From the NCBI GenBank assembly GCA_950295325.1, contig OX485803.1, positions 31,188,001-31,252,000 on the forward strand: a stretch of 64,000 bases of DNA, in the 5' to 3' direction. Below are positions 50,721 through 61,830 of the stretch, piece by piece (within the stretch, counting starts at the first letter, position 1; each line of letters starts with the position of its first letter). The DNA comes from Polytrichum commune. Lineage: Eukaryota > Streptophyta > Polytrichopsida > Polytrichales > Polytrichaceae. Under the pieces are notes generated by a model. It was not told where the DNA came from and did not search any database. It saw only the letters and a list, made by a program, of their open reading frames with translations. The position numbers and the translations under genes are program-made.

Positions 50721-50883
50721 TAGCTCAACAAAAACCTAATCCCATAGGGGTGTGATTAATTCATTTCAAATGGGCTTCGAAACTAATTGGGGGTCATTGA
50801 TGTTGATTCCATGGTCAAATGTTCTTTAATTATAAATCTTTATGTTTTCATATGATGATTTGCACTTGCACCTTGGTTAATAG

Positions 50884-51044
50884 TGGTGGAGGCCTGGTTC
50901 AAAGAGGTGCACTTGTAGTAAATCCTAGATCTTTTTTCTCCCAGGTCTAGTAAGATGTGTAAAATAGCCCTTAATTCACCAAAAAAAGGTGGGCCTTTTA
51001 AGAGCAAGACTACAAGTGCACCTCTTTGAACCAGGCCTCCACCA
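50884..51044. mobile_element. Short MITE with about 38-bp perfect inverted repeats
   Basis: GTGGTGGAGGCCTGGTTCAA continuing through AGAGGTGCACTTGTAGT on the left has an exact inverse on the right ending GAACCAGGCCTCCACCAC. The 161-bp unit has a roughly 85-bp spacer. Perfect arms suggest recent origin. Confidence 0.8.
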
Positions 51045-51049
51045 CACAA

Positions 51050-52760
51050 TCCTAGAAAATTATTATTGAAAACAATGCTCAATTTAAGCAAATGACTAAA
51101 TATGGTTTTGAATGTAAGTGCAAGGGTGTGCAAGTAGATAATATTGAACAAGACATATAGACAAATACTTGTTCAGTATTATCTACTTGTTGCAATTATT
51201 GTCACTTACACACTTTAGAAGACTCCAATTCCAGATGTGAGAGCAAATATTTACCTTCTTTGACCAGCAATGTACAGTGGACATTCTTCAATTTCTTCAA
51301 CAAAAAGAAGGATATAGCAAATTAGGGGAGAGGCACATGTTAGGCGACACCTCTCAATATATATAGAGTTAGGATTAGAGTTAGCAACCTTACCTTATTC
51401 ATGACTATAGGCTACACGAGAGCTAGGTTCTTTGTATCTTTACCATTTTGGAATACAAAAGCTTTGAGCTCAACCCTTCATCTTAGTTATTCAAGGTAGA
51501 GGCAAAGTAATTGATAGCATAGACCTCATCAAATTAATTATGTTTGAGAGAGTTGATGAGTGCCATGCATAAAAACTCACATGAGGTGAGATAGACATAT
51601 GTGTTGGAAATTGAGTGTGATTGAGAATTATTTATGATTTCCAAGAAGTGAGAGAATTGTAGGAGTTGAGAGGCAATTGTATCAAGAGCGACTTATAAAG
51701 ACATACATGTGATGAGGGAATTGTAAGGTAATGAAATGCAATGTGTAATGAAAGATCATAGAAGCTCACATGAGGTGAGACTAGTTGTATTACAAAGTTG
51801 GTGAGTGGAGTTGGATACTTTAGGGTCATTGAGGAAATTAATGAGGGTAGGAGGAAATTGAGAACATTGGAATAAGAATGTATGAGGTTGCATGCAAGGA
51901 CATTGATAATTGAGTTCATGTATTAATGATTGTTATAAATCTAAGAGTGAATAAGTTCTTGATATGAACCAAATTATAATTATATCCTTTGCATGCCTAT
52001 TTCATTCCGCTATCATTCTTATCATAATGATTTTTGAACCTATGTTATCTATATGTCATGAGCATAAGTGATTGCCTAAACAAATGAAATATGATGAGTA
52101 ATACATCTATAAAAGTGTTATGATATAAACTTCAATATGATAAGTTGTGTATATGAATATATCTACCCAGAGTATCATTATTATATTAACTATGTTCCAA
52201 AAATAAGATGTGGATGTTATAGTTGATGTTTTAATAGAATTAAGAGTTATGCTAAAAATATGATGTGTTTTATTTATAACTAGAGTTGAGATACATTGGT
52301 TGCACTGTAATTGGACTGAGGCTAATTATAGCTGGACTAACATTTATTAAGATGCCACACTGAAAATGGATTGTATCCAATTATAGTAGGGATTGTAATA
52401 CAACTATTGTGATTGAGCTAAAAATAGATTGTATCACTTATAGTTACGGCTCCAAGTGACGTTGATATGAGAAGGGGCTTATTATAAGAGGATTGTGAAT
52501 TAAGAAGATTTACTAAGTTGAGAGAATGACTCTAGAATGCCTCCTCAAGAATTGATAAGAAAGTGAAAGATTAGTAGAGGCATTGCCACACATGTAAAGA
52601 GGAAATCTCCTTTACATGGGAAGAGAGTATTTAACAATCATTTCATTATTGTTAAGTTGCTATCCACACATTTGTCAATGAAAAGAAGCTCCAATATAGG
52701 AAATTAACTAATAAGAGACTAGAAATAAGAGTAAAAAGAGAAAAAGTTTTGGAACGAAAG
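51050..52760. other. AT-rich region, no gene seen
   Basis: Only short ORFs are present. The 51560-51900 part is purine-rich with recurring TCACATGAGGTGAGA and GAGAATTGTAGGAG phrases, perhaps an old tandem repeat. Confidence 0.45.
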
Positions 52761-52763
52761 GTT

Positions 52764-53140
52764 ACTTGTTACTAGCTACTTGGTCACTTGAAGAAAGGTC
52801 ACTTGGCAACTTGAAGAAAGACTACTTGGCAATTTGGAGAAAGAATTACTTGTTATTTGAAGAAATGCTACTTGGTTACTTGAAGAGGGTTATGTGCAAC
52901 TTGAGATACTTATAGAAAAGAAGAGAAGACTTGTTACTTATTGAAGTGAAAGAAGAGTACTTGGTTACTTGGTAACTTGACTATTTATTGAAGTAGAAGA
53001 AGAGTGAACTTGTTACTTGGATACTTGGATAGTTGTCACCGAGAGAAAACTTGTTACTTGGCAACTCGGCCACTTAAGATACTGTAACATAGAAGAAAAG
53101 GAGAAACTTGTTACTCGGCTAATTAGCGATTGAAGGAAGG
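52764..53140 (+). repeat. Degenerate ACTTGGTTACTTG tandem array
   Basis: Many imperfect units of ACTTG(G/T)(T/C)(T/A)ACTTG alternate with GAAGAAAG-type spacers. The period varies from about 14 to 40 bp. No long ORF spans it. Confidence 0.75.
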
Positions 53141-53423
53141 GTTAACTAGTTACTTGAGAAGAAGAGGAGACAACTGCAGCACATGAAGAAAGTTGCAACA
53201 CTACGACACACAAAGAGAAGTTAATAAGACTTAGATCAATACTTAGAAATAACACTTGAGCTTAAAAAGACAATTGTGGCACATGAAGAAGTTCAACACA
53301 AGAAGAAAGTTACAAACAAACAAGTTGATAAATTAGAAGCAACATTTGGGTAAACAAGACTACTTGAAGAGATATCATCAAGAAAAGAAATTCATTACAA
53401 CAAAAGAAGATCTTTAAGTTATA

Positions 53424-53545
53424 CTCCCTCCGTCCCAAAATTATTGTCCTACTCCCCGGAGTTTATATCCCAAAATGTTTGCCCGACAAACATTTTGGGA
53501 TATTAAACTCCGGGGAGTAGGACAATAATTTTGGGACGGAGGGAG
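53424..53545. mobile_element. Stowaway MITE, near-perfect hairpin
   Basis: This 122-bp element opens CTCCCTCCGTCCCAAAATTA and closes TAATTTTGGGACGGAGGGAG, with TA duplicated on both sides (53422-53423, 53546-53547). The arms pair over about 58 bp with a single one-base indel around a short loop GCCCG. The terminal sequence is the classic plant Stowaway (Tc1/mariner) consensus. It has no coding capacity. Confidence 0.95.
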
Positions 53546-54351
53546 TACTTAGTTATACTTAAAAATACCATTATGATGGATACAAGCTAGAGGAGCTTTT
53601 ATAAGAAGAACGAAGACACCTACCAACACAACAAGGAAAACAACCAAGATAAAAAACAACAAATGACAAGGTGATTAGGTAGTTTAGTCATCATAATCCA
53701 GACGACGCTCTAAGTCACTACGATACGGTCAACCCTAGGAACAAGTGGAGGTAGTTGAGATCTACATCTACGAACGCCTTAAAGTACGCACTAATTTTCT
53801 TGAACTGTATGGTTTATAAGCATGTATTCATGAATTTAGTATCACTCACTAATAATTTTGACCCTCACTAATTTAGTAATTTAATTGAAAAAATAATATA
53901 TATTTCAGAATATAACACCACACGCAGTAAATGGGATAATCAGAGTAGTGAGAGGAGAGTGGATGACGAGCTCTGGAAGAGGTGAGTTATCCTCCTACTC
54001 AAGTTGATTATTGGTCATAACCAATCAACTCATGGACATAATATAGAAATTTTAGAATTTGTTGCGTCTCCATGGATGAAAAACTAAGACGAGTTCTGAT
54101 ATCCCTTCTACTCTAGCATCAGCAATCAGTTATGAATGGACTATTGAAACTATATCATTTAGATTGATGTAGGCATGACCTACCAGATGACCAACTAAAA
54201 AGGGTTTAGACAAGGCTTAGATAGGACTCACAACTGGTTACAAACTGAGGTTTTGTCGTGAGAGTTTCATTTAGAGTGCATGCCAATGTTTTGGTAGGTC
54301 CCTTTGTGATAGAGAAAATTACAAGCATGCCATGTACAATATAGACAGTAA

Positions 54352-54723
54352 GGTAGATGGGTCTTAAGTGGCTTGTTTACTTAATTGGACCCCTATATTT
54401 GATTGATATGTGGTTTGGTGAGGAACAAAAAGTAAACATCATAAAGACTTATGTTTAAAAGATATTGGACTACGTCTTCAAATATCAATAACTACTCTAC
54501 ACTCAATATTGAACTCAATTGGGAGGACCTATGTATCTAGTTAAGAAATCAACAAACATGCATTTTCAGTAACCATAAGTAGATAAAGGGAGGTCCAATT
54601 TTCAATCCGGTTTTTGCATATGTTTCATTGGAGGTTTGTTAATGCACACAACTTTTGTTGTGTAAATCTAATTGGTGAAAGTGGGAGAACATGAAAAACG
54701 AACCGAATAACACCCGTATACCT
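54352..54723 (-). mobile_element. MITE family A copy
   Basis: Bounded by TA|AGGTAGATGGGTCTTAAG and CCGTATACCT|TA. It contains GGACCCCTATATTTGATTGA and GGGAGGACCTATGTATC, matching most closely the copy at 37396. Confidence 0.82.
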
Positions 54724-55034
54724 TATGGTCCACATCAAGTTATTGAAGTCTTTTATAACAAATCTATAATACATTATTATAGAACCATTATCAACTCTGA
54801 AATGCTCTTATTATCTAAGGACCCTTGCAGTACATCCCAGTTGCTAACACCTTGAGCCGACATTGCCCTTGTTTAGTAGTCCTTTGGTGCTTTTGTTCGG
54901 TGGACACTAAACCTCCCCCTACAAACTTTTAGGGGGAGGTGGATAGGGCTGGGGCATGTGACCTAGCACCTCTGGGCAACTCCCACAAAACAAATCTAAA
55001 ATTTTCAAATCCCAACCGAAAACTACTGCCTGCT

Positions 55035-56105
55035 CCACCCGACTTTGAAAAATAAAATTGCCCTTGCATTCTTAAGGCCCTTGTCCATATAATCCACATT
55101 GAGTGCACTTCATTTTCAAGGCCCAAAATCCAATATATATGTTCACTTCCATTGAGTAATTGAGCAATTGATTAGGATTAGGATTTCGAAGTGAAACCAT
55201 CAATAAAGCATGTAATTAACCTAGAAGTTAAAAATGCTACAGAACCCTCATTAGCACTATGGTTATAATTTTTGTGATACCATTGAATGGGTCTTTGTCA
55301 TTCTAAACTGCAATTAAAATTAGTATTTTATTTTAGCATGTTTATTTTATAATATTTTAGTTAATACCTTCTACTTTCACAAAGTATTCATACACATTCA
55401 AACTAATTAAGTGTGATTAAATGTAATTAAGAGTAAATAACCATATTAGAAGGTAATTGAGGGCAAGGCCTAGGTTTCTACAAGTATTCATACACATTCA
55501 AACTAATTATGCCTGATTGAGTGCAAGTAAGTGCATTTAGCGTAATTAAGCATAATGAAGCTTAAATAAGTGTAATTTAGAACATCATTCCTCATATTTG
55601 AATTAAATTATGATTAATTCCAGTAAGTGCACTTTAAAATTTATTAAGCTTAATTAATTTGGTAAGCATACTTTCTAGCTTAATTGGGCTTAATTAGGAT
55701 TGATTAGACTTAGTTACATTCAATCACACTTTATTAGTTTCAATGTATATCAATAATTGTGGAAATAAAAGGCATCAACGAAACTATTATAAAAGAAACA
55801 TACTAAAAATAAACACTAATTTTAGTTCCATTTTAGAATGACAAAGACCCTTCCAATAGTAAGTCACAAAATTTATAACCTCAATGCTAATGAGGGTTTT
55901 GTAATATTTTATAACTTCCAAGTTAATTACATGCTTTATTGACGGTTTCACTTTGAAATTGAAATCCCAATCAATTGCTCAATTACTTAATGGCAGTGAA
56001 CATGTATATTGGATTTTGAAGCTTGAAGATTAAGTGCATTCAATATGGGTTATATGGACAAGGGCCTTCAAGAATGCAAGGGCAATTTTAATTTTCAAAG
56101 TTGGA
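55035..56105. mobile_element. Long inverted-repeat element (family L)
   Basis: The left arm (about 55035-55380) and the right arm (about 55760-56105) are inverted copies: GCCCTTGCATTCTT, AAGGCCCTTGTCCATATAA, AAGCATGTAATTAAC and GGTCTTTGTCATTCTAAA all appear in both orientations. The middle (55385-55750) repeats AAGTATTCATACACATTCAAACTAATTA. The same arm is found duplicated at 25640-26610. No transposase was seen. Confidence 0.8.
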
Positions 56106-56139
56106 TGGAGAGGGCAGTTGTTTTCGGTTAGATTTTTTT

Positions 56140-56400
56140 TTATGGGGCCTGCCGGAGGTGTTGCATCGCGGGCCCCGGTCCCGTGTCATTAGGAAGTCTC
56201 ATGAGCCCAAGCGTAGCTGCAATTTGGCCATGGAAACAGTCAAGGAAAATCAATGGTGGAGGGAGGAGGCGGGCAGCCCTAGGGGCTCGTGGGTGGGCAG
56301 TTGGGCAGGGGGCGGACACGGGCTCCCAACAGCTCTGACGGAGGTATGTAGTCAGGCCCACGTAGGCAACTCTACCCTGAACTAGGGGGTGGACCCGGGA
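56140..56400 (+). repeat. GC-rich repeat, inverted copy at 59395-59580
   Basis: CATGAGCCCAAGCG, AGGCGGGCAGCCC, GTCAGGCCCACG and GGGATGCTCC recur in the same order on the minus strand at 59395-59580. The shared piece is about 185 bp and much richer in GC than its surroundings. Confidence 0.7.
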
Positions 56401-56428
56401 TGCTCCTAACAGGCTTCAACAATAGTAA

Positions 56429-57463
56429 GGGGCGGTTTACACTATGGACCATGAAGTTGGGCCAAGGCTTTGCAAGGCAACTGATTGGTTGTTGAAGTTC
56501 TCCCGGGACAACTTCGGTTTACACTAAGGAAAAAATGGCAGAGGGACCATGGAGGTCGAGGTCCCCAAAATATAAATTTTAAGGCCTAATAAATGCACTG
56601 ACATGGTCCAACGGGTTTTGCGTTGAGAGAGACAAGAGAGGTGGTCTGGTAGGAAAAGGCAAGGGCCCATGTCAGAAAAATACCATTTCAATAAATTTTT
56701 AATGAATCTACCTTTTAAGCGCCTTAATTATACCATAGCCCATGAGACATACCAGCACTACCTTGCCCTACCCCTTAAACCGGCTCACACGTGTTTCACC
56801 AAACAACGCGGGACATCTAGAACTCAAGAATTCAAGTGCAGATTGTTTTTTTTGGTCTACCAAATGTAATGTTTGGAATTTTGGGGCTTGTAATGTACCG
56901 TTGGAAAGGTCTTGAAAATACCTTTCCAACGATATATTACACACCCCAATATTCTTACAAAATGCAGTTGCAAAACAAAAAACAAAAATCTGTAGTGGTT
57001 TAGTGATTGTAGATCAGGGTAGTCAAAAGAAGTGCAATGGGAAATCTTCTAACATTAATTATCAAAGAATTGAAAATTAGTGTTGAGCAAGGTAGGGTGG
57101 TAACAACATTAAATATAATCAAACACTAAATATCCTATTTAGTGTAGTGACAACACAAGGTACATTTCACATGTAAATTACATTGAGCATGTACAAATTA
57201 AATTGCTCGTTTTATTTTATTTAAAAAATTGTTGTGAGAAGATTTGCAAGCCACATTTGCTCCTTTTTTTTAATATTAAAAAAATCAGCACCTCCACTTT
57301 TTGGTGCATGGTCATTCTTCATGGTCCACATTCGGTTTACACCTAGTGAAGGGCCCATGAATCATGAAAACTAATATTTTAGTAACTCGGACCATGGAAG
57401 TCGTCTCACGCAAAATAGGCCTCTTACGTGGGACGACTTCATGGTCCATTTGTAAACCGCCCC
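56429..57463. mobile_element. Non-autonomous PIF/Harbinger-like element
   Basis: The left end GGGGCGGTTTACACTATGG and the right end CCATTTGTAAACCGCCCC are inverted repeats. The 3-bp TAA is duplicated exactly outside both ends (56426-56428, 57464-57466), the Harbinger signature. Internally GACCATGAAGT and its inverse are repeated near both ends. The 1035-bp interior has only short ORFs. Confidence 0.85.
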
Positions 57464-59394
57464 TAAGTATCTAGTTGCTTTCATCAAAGGCCTCGGGTGT
57501 CGTGAGGGACCTGAGTGTGTTTGGGTGATATTGTGGTTGGCCGAATTTTCAGTATGTATAAGTTGGGATGTAATCTGGAAATTTCTTGTTGTTGGGTGGT
57601 TGTTGGGTCCAAGACTTTTTGGAAGACGGCTGGTACTCGTTGTGTGGCGTTTGAGTGTGTGGGTAAGTGTGGGCGGTTGAAACAAGTTGTGTAGAATTCT
57701 GTGTGGGGGTTGGGTGGGCGTGAGACTTCAATTTATGTGAATTTGTGAACGAAGAGTCAGTGTTGGAAATTGGGTTGTAAAATTTAGGGGTCTTTGGGTA
57801 CCAGATTTCTGTGAATACGTCGTACCGACAGGTGAGAAGGAAAGCACAACAGAAACAAAACAACAACAAAACAACAAAAAAGAAAAAAGAAGAAGAAAAA
57901 GAAGCAGCAGTTCTCGTCTTCAAATACGTGGAGACGTGCTTGAAAGTGTCGGTATTCTTATTCTGAAGACACATTTGAGGAGTGGTGGCCATAATTCCAT
58001 TCTGCCTTTGGGAACATCTCAAGAGGTTCGGCAGAGATTGCTAACATCAGAAGCGGGGCAGAAAGCAATGGTGGGCAGATTCATTTGAACAGATGCATTT
58101 CATCACTGATCAGTGAAGAAGATCACTTCACTTTTTGCATCTAAGGTTGCACACGCAATTGTTCATCTCCGACTGACTCAGTCCTTGTGACATACAATCA
58201 TATACAATACCAAATTGGAGATCAAATTTGCTGCTCTCAAACTCATTTTCTTTGAATTTGAAGTGTCTGTGCCAGAGTCCTTGTAACTTCGGAACCACGC
58301 CAGGCTGTCTGTCTGGAGATACATCGACCTGGATCAATTGAAGATAGAAAGGAACAGGAAGGTTAAAACCCTGGCAGAGATTCGAAGCAGGAGAAAAGTG
58401 TAGCACATGAATTGAGTGGGAGGAGACCTCAAAATTTTCTCTTGGCCGGCTGGGGCGTTGATCTGAATATTCGGTGAATTGCATTTAAAACAGAGCGGCG
58501 GTTCCTATGGCATAGAAAGATAGCTGCTCGCGGTACTCTGAATGGAAATAAATGCAGAGGAGGGGGTGCTTCTGAGCAGCATCGGCACATCCTTACATGT
58601 CTTTGTATTTATGAAAGCCTCCGTGAACTAGCCTGAGGTTTCGAAACGGGTAGCAATTAGTTGTATAGTTCGGCAACTCGGAGACAGGTAGAGGAGAGAT
58701 AGCATCTGGAGCGATAACTGCTGTTAGAGATTCAATCTCGAAATAGGGTGTAGCAAACTTGTGTTTCGTTGATAGATCGGACCATCTTAGAATTCTGCAG
58801 GATACTTGTTCACAATCGTACGTAGAAGAAGAAATTTGTTGCTGCTAAGTTAGTGGAGTTCTGCTTCCGTAGTTGTGAGTCTTGAGCTCTCTGTCTTGTA
58901 ACCCTAAGACGACGTACGTGTCCATCATGCTCTTTGTAACTCGCTCAAACAAAACTTCGTATAAAGACATGCTTATGAGCTTCAATGCCTGCCGGCGGAC
59001 GGCTGCATTGTGACGCAAGTCAGAAAATGTAGTAAGCCGGTAATTTATCGTCCAGTATAGCATCATCCCTGTTACCGAAAATGTCAATTCCTGTGATCAG
59101 AAGCTTTGGAGTTCCGGCGCGATACCGACAAATCGTGTGGCTGTTCTCATTTTGAAATCAACCTGAGAGATGCATTGACGGCACGTGCTTACTCAAAGAT
59201 ATCGAAACCATCTACAAGTCGTTACCATATTTTGATAGCGGTGGAGTTTCTATACCTCTCCGTGCTTTAAGAATGTCTTGCAGCTTTCCATGATTTGAAT
59301 TTCGTCAATATTTTGGGTCATTTTCTGTCTGTAAAAATGTCAGGAGGAGTGTTCACGGTTTTTACAAGCTATAGTACCCAAGATTTATTCAACA

Positions 59395-59580
59395 TTTTTC
59401 TGCGAAGATTGTTGGGAGCATCCCAGGCCCACCCCCTTAGCCCAGGGGTAGAGCTGCCTCCGTGGGCCTGACTGCCGATCTCGGAGCCCCTCTCCGCCCG
59501 CAATCCGCCGGGGCTGCCCGCCTCCTATCGCAGCTGCGCTTGGGCTCATGAGGCGCTTTAGTGACACGAGCCCCCGGCCT
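59395..59580 (-). repeat. GC-rich repeat, inverted copy of 56140-56400
   Basis: The minus strand matches the 56140 segment. On the plus strand it carries TTAGCCCAGGGGTAGAGC, which resembles a tRNA 5' half and pol III A box, so a tRNA-derived origin is possible. No B box was identified. Confidence 0.65.
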
Positions 59581-60668
59581 ATCCAATTAGAGTCTGCGAT
59601 GTTAGTTGATTGCTTTCTCAGCTGTGCAATCGACTCGTCCGTGCGGCTATCTTTGCTAGCTCCATCGTCGGTACTAGATGATTGACTTTGGGGCTAATCA
59701 AGGTTGCCGCAGCCGCAGTTCTCAACTTCTCAAGGTGGTAATTAGGTGGTGGTGGGCTAAAATGTGATGCCGATTCCCGAACTTACACCGAAGTTGAACA
59801 ACTTCTTGTAAAAGAGTGGGAATGACAACGCTGATCAAGCGAACCTAGTTAACTTGTTCGGCAGTTTTTCGTTGCCGCCGTTCCCGGAGGTTATGTGTCA
59901 TGTGGATTTATTTAGGAATCTCGGTTGGAGCAACGAAGGAGAGCGACACTTCCCAAAACCAGAGATACTATGTACCAACAATTTCTATATATCTTCCCTT
60001 TGCCGGTGGGCTCCGTGACGTCGTCGGGAATAAGGAAGGGGGCAACGAGATGGGACAGGTGCAACGAAAATGGAGTTTCTGGGAGAGATCCGCTATCGAA
60101 TGATCTGCAACAATTTACAAAGTGTTGACGTATGTGTAGGGAGTGCTGGATTTCATGTGGTTTCTTTGCTTCGTTAGATAATTGGCACGACGAATCCTGA
60201 GGTAAAGCCCGATGACATGGCTTGGCGCTCTAAATTCTTAACGGGAGCTCATGTTCCAAATTTGTTGGTAGCTGGAATCTGTCGGTAGTCGATATTCATC
60301 TAATTCAAACAGTCTTGTCGGTTCAAAAGAGGCTGCAGGCGTTTTGGTTTGAAAATTTTGCAGTACCGAGTGAAGGGAGAAAACCACCTTGTGATATGTT
60401 CGAAGCAAATTATTACCGTATAAGGGCTTAGAGGTCTATCAGTTTCTACTCTTGCTTTTGGTTCCATTAAAGTGAGTGGAGGTTGAGAATCGTGTGGTGG
60501 TTTGTGATGCCACTATCAGTCAACGCTGTCATTTCAATCTTTGCTGCGTTTTATTTCGAGTTGATTATGAGATGAATTCTCTAATTGGGTTCCCTTGTTC
60601 TGATGTTTGGTCAACTGTCTCATTCCAGTCTATTGTGCATAGCAACTCATTGCTGTCATCTTTCTTGA

Positions 60669-61235
60669 TCATTGATTGTAGGAAAGATGTAATTCATGTT
60701 TTAATAGAAAAGTCTGAATTTTTGGGTGCATCATCGTTGTCCAGTGTCTTGCAAAATCATAAAGGAAACACATTCCACATTTTGGATTTGGTTGCAAGGG
60801 TGTAGTAATTTGGAGAATCTCAGGAGTGTTGGGGCGACGATACATGTATCTGATGTATAGTGACTCTTTATTATTCAAATTTCACACTTCAATGAGAATA
60901 TATAGCCAATCAAGTGAGTGCATCCAAGTACCTTGTATTTCTTCACTGAGGGTTGCCTTTTTTGGTGATCGATTGCAGGGAAGGTGTAATTAATTTGTGG
61001 GGCATCCTCATCCTCATGTATCTTGTAAAATCAAAAGGCAACATGTTCTACATGTTGAAGTTGGCTTTGAAGCGTGTAATATTTTGGATTCTCTCAGGAA
61101 CGGTAGGGTGATGACAACATTATCCAACATTTAGTGATTCTCAATTTTCAATCCGACACTTGGAAGGATTTCAATCAAGGGAGTGCAATCCAAGTACCTT
61201 CTACTCCTGCTTTATCTTCTCGAATAAGGATTTCA
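60669..61235 (+). repeat. Degenerate tandem duplication, about 300 bp unit
   Basis: Two copies share in order ATTG(T/C)AGG(A/G)AAG(A/G)TGTAATT, TCTTG(C/T)AAAATCA, GGAT-TGGAGAATCTCAGGA-type text and ATCCAAGTACCTT. Substitutions are frequent, so the duplication is old. Confidence 0.6.
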
Positions 61236-61830
61236 CCTTGTTTTTAATAGTCACTTAGCTTGTGTTGCCTAGTGTTTTCACATTTTGGGTTCCAAGTTTT
61301 TGGTGATAGTCTGAGTGTTGAAAATGGGCTAGGAATGATCTTAAGGGTGGTTGTAGATACTAGTAGGTCTCAATGTGACAAATTTGTATGGTTTCTTATA
61401 AAATTACTATCATCCAACTATTAAGGACGAAAATATGAGTAAGACTAATTCTTGTAAAATGTAATGTCAGACCTTTCAATAAACCTACCTTATTGGAATG
61501 CAATGGAGACTCAATATTAAGATGTTAAGGCACTTATTGGGGTCTAGGGTTCGTAGATGTATGCCTCACAAATGTGTGTTCACGGTCAACTCAATGACAT
61601 CATTCACTTTGTGATAATGATGTGTTTGGGTTTGTAAGAAGAGGATTATGTAGGAGGGTTGTACCAACTATTTCTCTAGCAACAATTCCTTTGGTGTTGG
61701 TCTGCGTATGGTAATGAGGTTCCTAAACAAATGATTTCAATCCATCATGAGGATCTAAATAAAGTTGAAGTTGTAATCTCTATTTGGTTCATGGATACAT
61801 TTATGATACTATTGGTGCAGGACAATCCAA

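Larger units (their letters stand above)
57470..61730. other. Long intergenic region upstream of the TIR-NB-ARC gene
   Basis: No gene family was recognised. Small ORFs on the minus strand (58128-58484, 58845-59087) look protein-like in places but lack support. The region contains the inverted GC-rich repeat (59395-59580) and a degenerate tandem duplication (60669-61235). Confidence 0.4.

Noticed and set aside
52764-53140. CRISPR-like array
   Set aside because: Units are degenerate with no constant repeat or unique spacers, and this is a plant nuclear region.
57549-58022. 157-codon minus-strand ORF with a Phe/Val-rich stretch
   Set aside because: The hydrophobic part comes from an A/G-rich simple sequence on the other strand; no family match.
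58845-59087. 80-codon minus-strand ORF with protein-like text
   Set aside because: It reads plausibly (ALKLISMSLYEVLFERV) but I could not link it to neighbouring exons or a family.
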